DNA of 64,000 nucleotides from the NCBI GenBank assembly GCA_964632505.1, contig CAZWCE010000002.1, forward strand, positions 124,001-188,000, written 5' to 3'. This document shows, piece by piece, positions 16,480 to 26,541 of this stretch (its first letter is position 1; each line of letters starts with the position of its first letter). A program made the position numbers and the translations under genes. The stretch is from CAZWCE01 sp964632505 (GTDB lineage Bacteria; Planctomycetota; Planctomycetia; Pirellulales; Thermoguttaceae). Below the pieces are notes generated by a model, which was not told where the DNA came from, made no database searches, and saw only the letters and a program-made list of their open reading frames with translations.

Positions 16480-19400
16480 TCACGGCTCGTCTTCCTCCTC
16501 GTCTTCCCAATCCTCTTCGTCGTATTCCTCGTATTCGTCGAAGTCGTCGAACTCCTCGGCGTCTTCGTCCCAGAGGTCTTCCGCGTCGTCCCCCGGTTCT
16601 TCCTCCTCGAAATCGTCGTCCTCTTCTTCATCATCCTCTTCCGAGTCGCCCTCCGGATCCGGTATTTCGTCGATCGGATCGAAGTCGTCCCATTCCCGGG
16701 ATTCTGCTTCCGCGTGGAAATCGGAAAGATCTTCTTGCTCTTGCGGAAACGCATCCTCTTCCATCTCGCTCGCGTCCTCTTCGTTCGGATCGCTTTCCAC
16801 CGCTTGGTCATTCTCCCATGTTTCCGTCGAAGCGAGCTCCTCCGACGAGGGGACTTCCATTTCGAAGGGTTGTTCTCCGTCGTCAACGGGGCCGATCGTC
16901 TCCTCCTCGGAAAGGGATTCGTCGGTCGTGGCGAAAGGAGGGAAATCTCCTTCGGCGGTTTCCGGCGGCTCGCTCGCGGCCGGTCCGTTTGCTTCGGGTT
17001 CCTCCGTTGCGTTCTCCTCTTCCGGCGGCGATTCCTCGAACTGTTCCGCTAGATCGTGTTCTAAGGGAGCGGGCGCGTCCTCGGTTTCCGGCGGCTCCGC
17101 GGGCTTCTCTGGTTCGGAAGCCGTCCTGTCCAACGGTGAATCGTGCATGAGATACCCGTCGAAGAACTCTTCGCCGTTGAAAAACCCGATGGCGTTTTCG
17201 ACTCGGGAGACGAAGGCCGGCGAGGGGAAAAGTTCCTCATCCTGAAAGGAAGTATAGGCATCGCTCGATGGACGGCTTTCGGACAGTTCCTCTTCGTGAT
17301 CTTCCTTTTCGGCCTGAGGGGGGTTCTCCGAAAGCGGTCGATTCGGAGGCGGGACGGGATCCTCCGACAACGCAGAAGGGTCCACTCGCATGACGAGGGT
17401 AGGCGCGACTTCCGGCTCCGGCTCGTTTTCCGGTTCGGCGGCGATTTCTTCCCTCTCCCTCGCCCCGGGAAGTGCTTCTTCGGGCCCTTCAAGTTCCTCT
17501 TCCTCAACCGGCTCGTCCACGTCGTTTTCCTCGCTCGCCTCCTCCTCTTCGATCGGCTCTTCGGCTTCGTCCTCGAACGCTTCCGGAGGCGGGCTTTCTT
17601 GGGCCGGCGGTTCAATGTCCAACTCGATCTCTTCCGATTTTTCCGACTCCGGCGCTGAAACGACGAACTGTTGCTTGGAAGTAGGTGAGGGCAGGGTATG
17701 GACGGGAACCTCCAACATTTCGAAGATCCGGCAGACATGGCGGTGGCATGTGAACAAGAGGACCTGCCTGCCCGAGGCGGCGAACTGTCCCAAGACGGCC
17801 GCCGCGGAAGCCGCCCGGGCGGTGTCGAAATTGACCAACACATCGTCCATCACCATCGGGAGCATGGCCCCCCGCCTGGCGAACGAGGCCGCCAAGGCCA
17901 GTCGCAAAGCCACGAAGAGTTGCTCGCGAGTTCCTCGCGAAAGCCATTGTACGTCGAAAGTATTTCCTTGGGCATCATCGACATAAAGGCTGTTCTCGCC
18001 CATGGGCGTCCAGATGCGTTTATATCCGCCGCGTGTGAGTTGTCGGAAGAAGGTCGAGGCCTCGCGGAGCGTTTCGGGCTGGCGATCGCGTTCATAATGT
18101 CGACGAATCTCTTCCAGAACACCGCAGGCGACGGCGCGCTGCTGCCATTGGGAGACGGCCTTGCGGATCTTCTCGTTGACCGTGCCCAACTCCAGGTGTT
18201 TCTTCGCCTGCCGGCGATCTTGGGCAAGTATTTCCAGCCGTTCGGCCAGTTGGCCCTGTTTCTGGAGCGTGTGATGCAATCTTTCCTTGGCCGCATCGAT
18301 CCGTTTTCCCGTCTGTTGCAAAATGGAATCGAGTTGTTCGCGTCGTCCTCCGACCAATTGCCGGCCGATCACCTCCTCGCCGCAATAGCCACCGATCGCC
18401 GCGTCGATCTCTCGCTGCACCCGTTGCCTTTCGTTCACCAAGCGAAGATAATCGGAATACCTTTCGGCGCGTTCCATGAGTTCCTGAGAGGAATCGACCC
18501 CGTACTCCACCAGTAATTGCCGACGCCGACGCGACTGCTGCGCCAAGAGCGTTTTCCATTTATTCCCTTGCCGTCGGAGCTGCCGGGCCTGTTCCCGCAA
18601 TGCTTCGCGCCGCTGAATCTTCGCTTCGTTCTCGGCTAATCGCTCACCCAATCGCCGGAGTTTCTCCAACACGCTCCACTCCGCCGGAAACCGCACATCG
18701 GTTTCGGCGATCAATTGATCGATCCGTTCGGTCACCTGCGTCAGCTCACGGCGTTTCTGCTCCAGTTCCTCCTGACGCTGGTCCTTGCGTCGTCGCAGGT
18801 CGCCCATTTCGTCGTAACGAGCCAGCACGTCGCGGACTTGTACGGGCGTCAAGTCGACCGGCAAACGGGCCCGCTTCAGCAAGTCCTTCCATCGATTCAA
18901 CGAGGCACGGAGGGAACGCTGCAACTCGGCGGCATGCTGTTCGGCGGAATCGATCTGACGCTCGATCTCATGGCGTTGCGTCTGATAGGGAACCAATTGC
19001 TCCAAGGCCGCCAGTTGTTGTTCCGCTTTTTCCATGTGGTACTCCGCGGCACCTTCCCCCGGCGGCAGTTTCGCATCGATCGCCGAGCTTTCCTCCCGGA
19101 CCTGTTCGATCTGGGAGATCAACAAGCTCAGTTGCCGCTGATTGCCCTCGAGCTTTCGGGCATTACTTCTTTCCACGTAGATTTTGATGCCGATGCCCGC
19201 GACGACGGCCACCAGACCTAAAATGCCGAAAAGAAAATGAACATACCCCAATCCCCAGAGCGTCGCCAGGACCGCACCGCCGATGGCCATCAATCCCAAG
19301 CCCGCCAGGGCGGCCAGAGGAAGCGCCTGGTTTTCGATCAAATAGGCGTTCTGATCTTCCATCTCCGCGAGATAATTTTCCATTTCGGCCAGTCGTTCGG

Positions 19401-20766
19401 AGAGTCCCTGCCGTCGGCGGAGCAGGGCGGTCAGATCGCTCAAACGTTCGATCGCCTCGGAGAGATCGGTCGCGCCATGGCGATCCATCTCGTTTTCTAG
19501 CCGCTCGGTCAAAAGCCGATGCTTCTCCTTCAAATCGGCCAATTGCTCCTTCGCCTTCTTCAGACGACTCTTGGCTCGATGGATCGTCCGCGCCGGCCCA
19601 CGGAATGTTTCGGGCGAACGGGGAACGGTTTCCCGGTCGGCGGTGCCGGACTCGTGATCCACGCCGATCTCCCGATGCCCCCGGACGATCTGCTCCCGGG
19701 CCGACTCAACCTCGAGCTCCATCGCGTCGACCTGTTCCTGGAGCGAAGTGATCCAATCGCCTTGCTGCTGGAGGATTTCGATCCGGGGAGCCATCTTCCA
19801 TAGCGTTTCGTTGATGTCGAGCTTTTCGGTTTCTTCCCGCAACTGCCGATAATGCTTCCTGAGCTCGGAAATCTGCCGCCGACGCTCGGCGATCGCCTTT
19901 TCCAGGTCGACCAATTGCCGGACCGTTTCCTCGGAAACCGGTTCAACGCGCCCCATCTCTTCGAGACGTTCCAGGAGTTGCTCCCGCGTCTGCCAGAGAT
20001 CGCGCACGGCCAAGGCGATTTCCAAGAGCCGAGCCTCGTGGCGATATTTCTCGTGTTCCTCTTCGATGCGATGGGCCTGCTGGTCGAGATGCCCTTTTTC
20101 ATTCCATACCCGGGTATATTCCCGGAGCAGCCCTCGTCCCTGACGGATCTCTTCGATCAGTTCGTCCCGTCGCTGGAAGAGATGATCGATCCGAGCAGGC
20201 GTTCCGTGGGCATCCAGTAAATGATTCCGCGATTGAACGAGAGTTTCCATCACCTCGACCAGGGAGATGCGATCGAGCCCGATGCTCAAGCGATAGAGGA
20301 GGTCCGCCGCTTCGGTGTCGTCGAGAGTGGCCAGCCGCTGCAACTCGTCGAGCCCGATGGCGAAGACGTTATTGAACGTCCGTTCATCAACATTGCCCAG
20401 CAGGACTTGCAGCATGTGCTCTCCCTGCCGGGTACCGTCAAGCCCCATGATCTCAAGTCGCTGCCGCTCGTCCTCGGGCCGGGCCGGATCGTAGAAACGA
20501 CTCACTTCGAATCGCCCGCTGGTCGACTGGACGCTCACGTACCCCCCCGCGGAACCGCGAAGCGTACGCCCCTGTCGCTGAATGATGGGAAGATACCGTC
20601 GCCGATCGTTGTCGTAGCCGTAGAACACCGAACGCAAAAACTCCATCAGGGTCGTTTTCCCCGCTTCGTTCGGACCGTAAAAGACGGTCAACCCGTCCTG
20701 GAGTCCACGGAGCTGCAATCCCTGCCAGATCCCGAAACGTTCGATGTCGAGTCCTGTGATTTTCAC
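16480..20766 (-). CDS. YhaN/SbcC-like AAA ATPase with two membrane segments and long acidic tail
   Basis: 1428 residues. Walker A GPNEAGKTT lies at about residues 30-38. A long coiled coil is interrupted at ~479-530 by two hydrophobic segments. The signature LSRGTREQLFVALRLALA and Walker B LPMVMDDVLVNFD fall near residues 945-980. This is the Rad50/SbcC-type head arrangement of the YhaN group. From about residue 1040 to the end the chain is a Glu/Asp/Pro-rich, probably disordered tail of ~390 residues, with one less acidic island near 1170-1220; YhaN proteins normally end near the ATPase head. The start is GTG (20766), overlapping the stop of the YhaO-like gene as GTGA. Likely role: DNA end or break handling together with that phosphoesterase. 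Confidence 0.88.
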   Translation of the reverse strand: MKITGLDIERFGIWQGLQLRGLQDGLTVFYGPNEAGKTTLMEFLRSVFYGYDNDRRRYLPIIQRQGRTLRGSAGGYVSVQSTSGRFEVSRFYDPARPEDERQRLEIMGLDGTRQGEHMLQVLLGNVDERTFNNVFAIGLDELQRLATLDDTEAADLLYRLSIGLDRISLVEVMETLVQSRNHLLDAHGTPARIDHLFQRRDELIEEIRQGRGLLREYTRVWNEKGHLDQQAHRIEEEHEKYRHEARLLEIALAVRDLWQTREQLLERLEEMGRVEPVSEETVRQLVDLEKAIAERRRQISELRKHYRQLREETEKLDINETLWKMAPRIEILQQQGDWITSLQEQVDAMELEVESAREQIVRGHREIGVDHESGTADRETVPRSPETFRGPARTIHRAKSRLKKAKEQLADLKEKHRLLTERLENEMDRHGATDLSEAIERLSDLTALLRRRQGLSERLAEMENYLAEMEDQNAYLIENQALPLAALAGLGLMAIGGAVLATLWGLGYVHFLFGILGLVAVVAGIGIKIYVERSNARKLEGNQRQLSLLISQIEQVREESSAIDAKLPPGEGAAEYHMEKAEQQLAALEQLVPYQTQRHEIERQIDSAEQHAAELQRSLRASLNRWKDLLKRARLPVDLTPVQVRDVLARYDEMGDLRRRKDQRQEELEQKRRELTQVTERIDQLIAETDVRFPAEWSVLEKLRRLGERLAENEAKIQRREALREQARQLRRQGNKWKTLLAQQSRRRRQLLVEYGVDSSQELMERAERYSDYLRLVNERQRVQREIDAAIGGYCGEEVIGRQLVGGRREQLDSILQQTGKRIDAAKERLHHTLQKQGQLAERLEILAQDRRQAKKHLELGTVNEKIRKAVSQWQQRAVACGVLEEIRRHYERDRQPETLREASTFFRQLTRGGYKRIWTPMGENSLYVDDAQGNTFDVQWLSRGTREQLFVALRLALAASFARRGAMLPMVMDDVLVNFDTARAASAAAVLGQFAASGRQVLLFTCHRHVCRIFEMLEVPVHTLPSPTSKQQFVVSAPESEKSEEIELDIEPPAQESPPPEAFEDEAEEPIEEEEASEENDVDEPVEEEELEGPEEALPGAREREEIAAEPENEPEPEVAPTLVMRVDPSALSEDPVPPPNRPLSENPPQAEKEDHEEELSESRPSSDAYTSFQDEELFPSPAFVSRVENAIGFFNGEEFFDGYLMHDSPLDRTASEPEKPAEPPETEDAPAPLEHDLAEQFEESPPEEENATEEPEANGPAASEPPETAEGDFPPFATTDESLSEEETIGPVDDGEQPFEMEVPSSEELASTETWENDQAVESDPNEEDASEMEEDAFPQEQEDLSDFHAEAESREWDDFDPIDEIPDPEGDSEEDDEEEDDDFEEEEPGDDAEDLWDEDAEEFDDFDEYEEYDEEDWEDEEEDEP

Positions 20767-21998
20767 GAGTCGGTTTCCTCCCCACTGAGCAGATCGAATC
20801 CCAGCACCGCTGCCTCACGCAAGATCCTCGAGCGGGCAGCCCCTTCGACCTTCGACAACGAAACACCCCAGGGCGACTGGAGGTGCTCCTCCCCCAGAAA
20901 AGCATCGAGGAGAACCGGCTCTTTCGGATTCATCTGGAGATGACGAATGTTTCGGAGATAATCGCCGAGGATCGTTTGCTGCTCGTAATATTCCGGGGCG
21001 AGTGTCTCCGGAATCAGTGGTTCGAGGGCGACGCTCCAGGCGAAGGGCTCTTCCATGCCGTACTCCACCTGCATCTCTTCCAGAAGATCCGTCCGGAGCG
21101 GTTCTCGCCGCAACTCGGCCAGCAGACGGCGATCGCCCTCGATCTTCCAGGTGATCAACAGGTCGGTTTGCGGCAAGGCAGCCCGTATCTCCCGCATCCT
21201 CTCGTGCAACCGCGTTTGGAGATCGTTCGCGCCGCTTTCCGGCGCCAGGGTGAGCCGCTCTTGGAGCCACTGCAAGGGGGCGGTCGGAAGGAGCGATAAA
21301 TGGCATTGGCGCTCGGCATCGACTTGAACCAGCGTGGCCCCGTAATGGCCGACTTCCAGAGGATGACGTCCGAGAGTCGCCCCCGGGTAATGGCCTACCT
21401 GGGGGGTGCGAAAAAGGGTGCGGCGCTGATGCTGCCCCCCCAGGGCCCAGTAGTCGATCTTTCGGTTTTGAAGATGCGCCGCCTCGGCGTTTCCGTAAGC
21501 GAGCGCGATCGAAAACAGTCCGCCCGGATCGCCGCTGTACTCGGACGATCGAATGGGCTTTTTCGGATGAGGGCGACTCGACCCGATCAATCGCACCAGC
21601 GGAGTATGGTTCTTGTGGTAGATCGTCTCCTCGGTCGGACCGGTCTGAAAGACGAAGACATTCTCGGGAAGCCGCAATGAAGCGGGCCAGCTCTCCGGGG
21701 GATCGACCGTCCCGCCGACCCAATAGACGGGAATCTCGAGTTCTGCCAGCTTCTGGAACTGCTCGACCAGGAAAAGGGTCCCTCGTGGGCCGGTGCGCTC
21801 CGGATTCAAGATGTCACCGCTGAAAAGGACGAAGTCGACCTGCTCGGCCAGGGCCGTTTCGAACAGGCGTCGCGCCGCTCGAAAAGGGGCATCGAGGAAT
21901 CGCTCCTCCAAATGGGAAGGAACCTCCTCCAATCCGAACACCGGTTGCTCCAAATGCAAATCGCTTGCATGGATGAATCGGAATGGCCACTGCGACAT
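20763..21998 (-). CDS. YhaO/SbcD/Mre11-like metallophosphoesterase with altered active site
   Basis: 411 residues with a strong GGAGG ribosome site. Motif I is present (HASDLHLEQ), as is motif II (FSGDILNP). Motif III, normally GNHD, reads WVGGTVDPPE, so the catalytic Asn and His are missing. The last motif reads LGGQHQRR, keeping the G-x-H pattern. It is co-translated with the YhaN-like ATPase, as expected of an SbcD/Mre11 partner. The loss of GNHD predicts weak or no nuclease activity, or a rebuilt active site. Function in DNA repair is inferred from the pairing. Confidence 0.85.
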   Translation of the reverse strand: MSQWPFRFIHASDLHLEQPVFGLEEVPSHLEERFLDAPFRAARRLFETALAEQVDFVLFSGDILNPERTGPRGTLFLVEQFQKLAELEIPVYWVGGTVDPPESWPASLRLPENVFVFQTGPTEETIYHKNHTPLVRLIGSSRPHPKKPIRSSEYSGDPGGLFSIALAYGNAEAAHLQNRKIDYWALGGQHQRRTLFRTPQVGHYPGATLGRHPLEVGHYGATLVQVDAERQCHLSLLPTAPLQWLQERLTLAPESGANDLQTRLHERMREIRAALPQTDLLITWKIEGDRRLLAELRREPLRTDLLEEMQVEYGMEEPFAWSVALEPLIPETLAPEYYEQQTILGDYLRNIRHLQMNPKEPVLLDAFLGEEHLQSPWGVSLSKVEGAARSRILREAAVLGFDLLSGEETDS

Positions 21999-22285
21999 GA
22001 ACGCCTCCTTGCCTTGTTCCTACGGAATCCTGAGAAAAGGGATCCCCTTCGCGTTAAACTCGTACTTCTATTGCCCATTGTAAACGAAACGAGATAATTT
22101 AGGCAATGTATTCCTGTCCGATTGATGAAAAAAAATGGAAGATCGGCCGGTTTCAGAAAGATGCAAAAAGAAGGCAAACAGAGAAGGCAAAAAGAAGAAA
22201 TGAGCACTTAGGGGTATTTGCGCAACATAGAAAAAGCCGCGGCTTTTTGGTTTGCAGTAAATGCAGTAAAGATGAGTTCGCCGCG

Positions 22286-23464
22286 CTACCAATCCGACAT
22301 CAGACGAAAACGCTCTTCGGGGAAGTTCACCAAGTGCCGCTCGAATCCACCGGCTTTTCGAGCCGGAAGCAGGAAGACGGCGCCGATTTGCGGATGCAGC
22401 CTGCAAAACGTTTCGGTCCGTTTCGGTCCCATGACGAAAAAGGCGGTCGCCAGAGCGTCGGAGAGGGTGGCCGTCGGAGCGAGGACCGTCACCGAAAGCA
22501 CCCCTTCGGCCGGAAAGCCTGTCTTCGGATCCAAAATGTGGCTGTAACGTTTGCCGGCATGTCGGAAAAACTGTCGCTGGGAGCCGGAGGTCGAGAGGGA
22601 TTGGTCGCCCAGCCTAATTTCCGCCATACGGCGACCATGGCGCATCGGGTGCAGCATTCCGACATTCCACCCGGCAAGACTCTTCGGGGGCGGGGTTCCC
22701 GAATCGGAAGATTCCGGTTCAGAAGACGACTCCGGCAACCATGATTCTCCGGACTGAATTCCCCGAGCAATGACGCTACTGCCTCCCCCGTGAAGGAGAA
22801 AATCTTTTACTCCTTCCGACATCAGATGCTCGGAAGCCCGATCCAGCGCGAACCCCTTGCCGATGCTTCCGAGATTGATCTCCATGCCCGGTTGATGAAA
22901 AGAGACGGTGAGAGTGGATTCATCGAGTTGGAATTGTTCCATCCCCACCTTCCGGAGTGCTTCGTCGATCGCCTCCCCCGACGGCATGGTCCCTTGGCGT
23001 CGCGCGAACCCCCAGGTTTTCCAAAGCGGACCGCTGGTGATGTCGAACGCTCCGCCGGTCTCATCGTGGAGACGACGGCACTCCTGAAAAAGCGCGAAGA
23101 CCCAAGGATCGACCTCGACCGGCCGGCTCGTCGCCTCGCGATTGATTCGCGACACCAGACTGGAATCGCGAAAAACCGAAAGCTTCTCTTCGACCCGATC
23201 GACCAGATCGAGGGCATCGAGCGCCGCGTGGGTCCCGCGTTCGTATTGGCCTGCGTTCAGCGAAACCTCGAACTCGCAGGCCATCGCTTCCCGGCTGATC
23301 TGGGAGAGGAGCCCCTTCCTCGGTAGGGAATCGGCGGAGGGGGGAAGGAAATCGCCTTCGCCGGCGAGCCCTCCCGAGTCGAACGCGCGCGCCGCGGCGT
23401 CCCGGCTCGAATCGAGCAGGGACTTGCCCGTTAAAAAACTGCGACGGGTAGATTTTTTGCCCAT
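22286..23464 (-). CDS. apbE: ApbE-family FAD:protein FMN transferase
   Basis: 392 residues. ATG 23464 begins a Tat-like signal (STRRSFLTG); the frame is open further upstream without a better start. Family motifs in order: EAMACEFEV, GGAFDITSGPLWKTWGF, EINLGSIGKGFALDRA (FAD site), HGGGSSVIARG, then SHILDPKTGFPAEGV and TATLSDALATAFFVMG (Mg site). A Ser/Glu/Pro-rich insertion of ~20 residues lies near residues 255-275. It attaches FMN covalently to target proteins such as RnfG/NqrC-type subunits; no such target is in the window. It follows the unknown membrane-protein operon by 137 bp. Confidence 0.92.
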   Translation of the reverse strand: MGKKSTRRSFLTGKSLLDSSRDAAARAFDSGGLAGEGDFLPPSADSLPRKGLLSQISREAMACEFEVSLNAGQYERGTHAALDALDLVDRVEEKLSVFRDSSLVSRINREATSRPVEVDPWVFALFQECRRLHDETGGAFDITSGPLWKTWGFARRQGTMPSGEAIDEALRKVGMEQFQLDESTLTVSFHQPGMEINLGSIGKGFALDRASEHLMSEGVKDFLLHGGGSSVIARGIQSGESWLPESSSEPESSDSGTPPPKSLAGWNVGMLHPMRHGRRMAEIRLGDQSLSTSGSQRQFFRHAGKRYSHILDPKTGFPAEGVLSVTVLAPTATLSDALATAFFVMGPKRTETFCRLHPQIGAVFLLPARKAGGFERHLVNFPEERFRLMSDW

Positions 23465-23601
23465 GACTCCATTATGCCGACCGAGAAGGCTTGAGAAAAG
23501 GACCCGCCACTTGGGAAATCCCGGGGAGAGACGAACCATCGCCAAAAGGAGAGAGGAAAAAAACGAGGGCCTCTTCTCCAGAGAAAAGCAGCCTCCGGCG
23601 A

Positions 23602-25200
23602 TTACTGGGGTGAAAAAGCCGGCACGGTGACGGTGTGCCCATCTCCCGGACGTATGATTGAAAGAAGCCTTCGCTTGGGCTGCTCCGGTTCGGCGCGGTC
23701 CTTCAGTACGAAACGGTCTCCGGTGACCGGATCGATGTTCGCGGCGGTGATCGGTTTTCCCAACGAAGCGGCGGTGGCCAGCGACCACATCTCCAGAAGC
23801 GATCGATCCAGGGCATGGATCCGCTGCGGTCGACGAATGTTCTCAACGTTATGTCCCAACAACAGCGAACCGGCAATCACGGGATAATCCGCGGTCCCCA
23901 GATGCGATTGGAGAAAATCCTCCAGTTCTTGAAACGTTTCACGGCGTCTGTAAAACGGCTGATTGCACTGATTCATCAACACACGCATCGAATTGAGATA
24001 GAACAACTGATCGCTGTTCAGGTTCTTATTCGCCATCGTAAGGACCTTCGACAGTTCACCCACCTTGCGAAACGATTCGATGTCTTCCTTGTTGAGAATA
24101 CGCAGCAGATCTCCCCGGCGGGCGATTTCGTAAACCCAGATCCCCACGGCTCGGTCGCCCACCCAGGGCGCTTCCGGGTCGTGCCATGCCGCCAGTTGCT
24201 CCTCGACCATCCGGTGAAGGCGATTCATGTTGCTTCGAGAGAAGTCCTCACGCAATACCAACGCCTGGACGATTTTGAAAAGATTCTCCCGAAGATAGGC
24301 CACGTGCGTCCGAAGAACCAGGTCCTTTTCTTTCGCAGCCAGGGAAGTCAATCGAAACAGATACTCCAGCCCTTGCAGTGCTTCCGACATGCGGCCCGCG
24401 TGAAGATGTTCCGCAATGCGAAACTCTTCGAGCCAAGCGTAGATCCATAAGGAATCGATCGTTTTCGGATCGATATAGAAGCCGTTGCGCCCTTTCTCGT
24501 ATTCCACTTCGAAAACCGCCTCCGGACGATCGAGCGTCTTGCGTGTCTGCTCCCGGGCGAATTCCAGAAGATCGAGTGTGGGCCGGAGTTCTCGGATCGC
24601 CGTCTTGTCGATGCTCCACCGGCCGTTGGGAATGTAGGTGAATAATTGATTGCTGATCGACTCGGCGTCGAAAAGCCGCAACTCTTCCGCAAGCGTGGCC
24701 GCGACGTTATCCTCAGGATTCGCTTGAACCTTCGACAAGATTTTGCTCGTCCCTCCCTCATCGGCAATCCGCATCAACTCACGCCGCAACTCGGGGTGTT
24801 TCAGCTTGGGGGTCTCGATCATGTCGGAGTAACGAACCGCGAAATCTCCTTCGTTCGAGGTCGGCTTCATCCAGTAAGACAGAGCCAACACGATGGAGCC
24901 GAGCAACAGCGCAATACCGCCTCCCTTCAAGAGCCAAAGCCGGCGTTGCCGATTCATGCCGGAAAGCGACTGCTTCAGTTCCCGATACCTTCGAACCGCT
25001 TCATCGAGCCGGCTTTCCTTCTCCTGGTCCAGTTGTCCGTCACCACTGACCGCTTCCGATTCCTCAGTCGTTTCCTCGGGGGGAAGGGAAGGGCTGTTTT
25101 CAGGATCGAGGGAGAAGAGAGGCACCTTCGATCCCTCCTCCGGAATCGGAGTACGAGGCGAAGGCCGATCGTTCTCATGGGTAGGTGATGGGTTAGGCAT
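23602..25200 (-). CDS. Unknown single-span membrane protein
   Basis: 532 residues. The start at 25200 (MPNPSPTHEN) has a GAAGAG site; an earlier in-frame codon at 25239 is possible. The N-terminal ~105 residues are polar and Pro/Glu-rich with a short coiled coil. A basic stretch (MNRQRRLWLLKGG) and one transmembrane segment (~108-124) precede a mainly helical extracytoplasmic domain. I do not recognise a family. It lies 74 bp after another N-terminally anchored protein and a HEAT-type gene, so it is probably co-transcribed with them. Confidence 0.75.
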   Translation of the reverse strand: MPNPSPTHENDRPSPRTPIPEEGSKVPLFSLDPENSPSLPPEETTEESEAVSGDGQLDQEKESRLDEAVRRYRELKQSLSGMNRQRRLWLLKGGGIALLLGSIVLALSYWMKPTSNEGDFAVRYSDMIETPKLKHPELRRELMRIADEGGTSKILSKVQANPEDNVAATLAEELRLFDAESISNQLFTYIPNGRWSIDKTAIRELRPTLDLLEFAREQTRKTLDRPEAVFEVEYEKGRNGFYIDPKTIDSLWIYAWLEEFRIAEHLHAGRMSEALQGLEYLFRLTSLAAKEKDLVLRTHVAYLRENLFKIVQALVLREDFSRSNMNRLHRMVEEQLAAWHDPEAPWVGDRAVGIWVYEIARRGDLLRILNKEDIESFRKVGELSKVLTMANKNLNSDQLFYLNSMRVLMNQCNQPFYRRRETFQELEDFLQSHLGTADYPVIAGSLLLGHNVENIRRPQRIHALDRSLLEMWSLATAASLGKPITAANIDPVTGDRFVLKDRAEPEQPKRRLLSIIRPGDGHTVTVPAFSPQ

Positions 25201-25274
25201 GGGAACTCTTCGCTGGAATGAGCGGAACACAGACGACAATCGGTTTCTTACGGAAACCGACGCCTCTCGGTCTC

Positions 25275-26483
25275 TCAGGAATCTTCCAGCACCTGGAAGA
25301 TATCGATTCCCGAGTTCATGGAAGTCTTGAACCCGGAGGGGATTCGGCCTGCCTCTTCTGGAGGCGTTTTCCTTTTTTCAGGCTGCAAAGACGTGTCGTT
25401 CTCTTTACGAGAGGGGATGAAGTCGCCGACTTTTTTTTCCCCGAATAGTTGGTGGAATTTCTCGGTGTCGGACGAATGGCGCGTGGCGCTCCGCTTGCCG
25501 GGAGACCGATCCTCGGAAAGAAACGACGCGACCGTCTCGGTTTGAAGGGAAGCAGACGGAACGGTCGACCGCTCTTCCGTGATTCTCTTTTGAAGGTCTT
25601 CGGTGGCTTGCCGGGGGCTTGCCGATTTCAAAAAAGCCGGGCGGGGAGAATCGTCGCCGTGAAGCAACCGATTCTTCAGAACCTGGGAGGCCATTTCAGT
25701 GGTGACTTCGGTCAAGGTCGTGATGATCGGATCGACGGAGATCGCATCCTCATGGGGATATTCTAAATTAGCTCCCGGCGAACGACTCATTTCCACCCCC
25801 GCCGTTCGCGACCGTTTTGAGGTGTCCTTCTTCTTCGACGGGGACGATTCCTGCGTCTCGACCTGCTGCATGGAGGAAAATTCCGGAAGGCATTCGGTCG
25901 CCTCGGACAGATCGAATGAGACCGGCGGAAGAAGGTCATCAAACGGCGGCGACGAGGGGTTCGGCGAAGGGTCCTTGTCTTTTGCGCCTCCACGGTCGGA
26001 ATCGTCGTCATTCGAAGAATCGCCGCCTTCCTCGCTGCGCTTCGGCTCATTGAACAACTGGTCGAGGAGTTCTTGGATTCTCTCTTTTTCTTCCGGCGTG
26101 TAGGCGCCCCCCAGTGCTCTTCGCAAATACATCGGTTCGACGAACAGCCTCAAAACTTCCTCAACCTGTTCCTGTTGGGCGATGCGTTTCAAAAGGTTTC
26201 GCTTTTTTCCCTCCAATTCGTGGGCTTGGCATAACTGGCGAAACAAAGAACCAGGATTGTCGATCAGCCCCTTCTTTTTCCGACGCAGGTAGAACCGTTC
26301 ATAATACCAGAGTCCGGCGATGACCACCGTCAGAACAAATGCAAAAAAAGTATACCCCCAGGGAGTATCGGAAAAGATGCCTTTGTTTTCGCTTCCGAAT
26401 TGCTTATGGAAGGCGTTTTGCACTTCCTGCATCGATTTCGTATAAGCAAACAAGATGTCGTTGAACCAACAGAAACTTTTCAT
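25275..26483 (-). CDS. Unknown membrane-anchored protein with low-complexity region
   Basis: 402 residues. One transmembrane segment (about residues 45-62, FFAFVLTVVIAGLWYYERF) precedes a basic stop-transfer YLRRKKKG, giving a cytoplasmic C-terminal part. Residues ~75-145 form a helical, charged domain. The rest is Ser/Asp/Pro-rich and probably disordered. A GTG codon precedes the ATG at 26483. No family recognised. It sits between the HEAT-type gene (58 bp) and a second unknown membrane protein. Confidence 0.72.
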   Translation of the reverse strand: MKSFCWFNDILFAYTKSMQEVQNAFHKQFGSENKGIFSDTPWGYTFFAFVLTVVIAGLWYYERFYLRRKKKGLIDNPGSLFRQLCQAHELEGKKRNLLKRIAQQEQVEEVLRLFVEPMYLRRALGGAYTPEEKERIQELLDQLFNEPKRSEEGGDSSNDDDSDRGGAKDKDPSPNPSSPPFDDLLPPVSFDLSEATECLPEFSSMQQVETQESSPSKKKDTSKRSRTAGVEMSRSPGANLEYPHEDAISVDPIITTLTEVTTEMASQVLKNRLLHGDDSPRPAFLKSASPRQATEDLQKRITEERSTVPSASLQTETVASFLSEDRSPGKRSATRHSSDTEKFHQLFGEKKVGDFIPSRKENDTSLQPEKRKTPPEEAGRIPSGFKTSMNSGIDIFQVLEDS

Positions 26484-26541
26484 CACGCGATTCTTTGTGA
26501 ATGAGTCATTCGGTCACGATTTTCTCGACCATCGAGACAAC

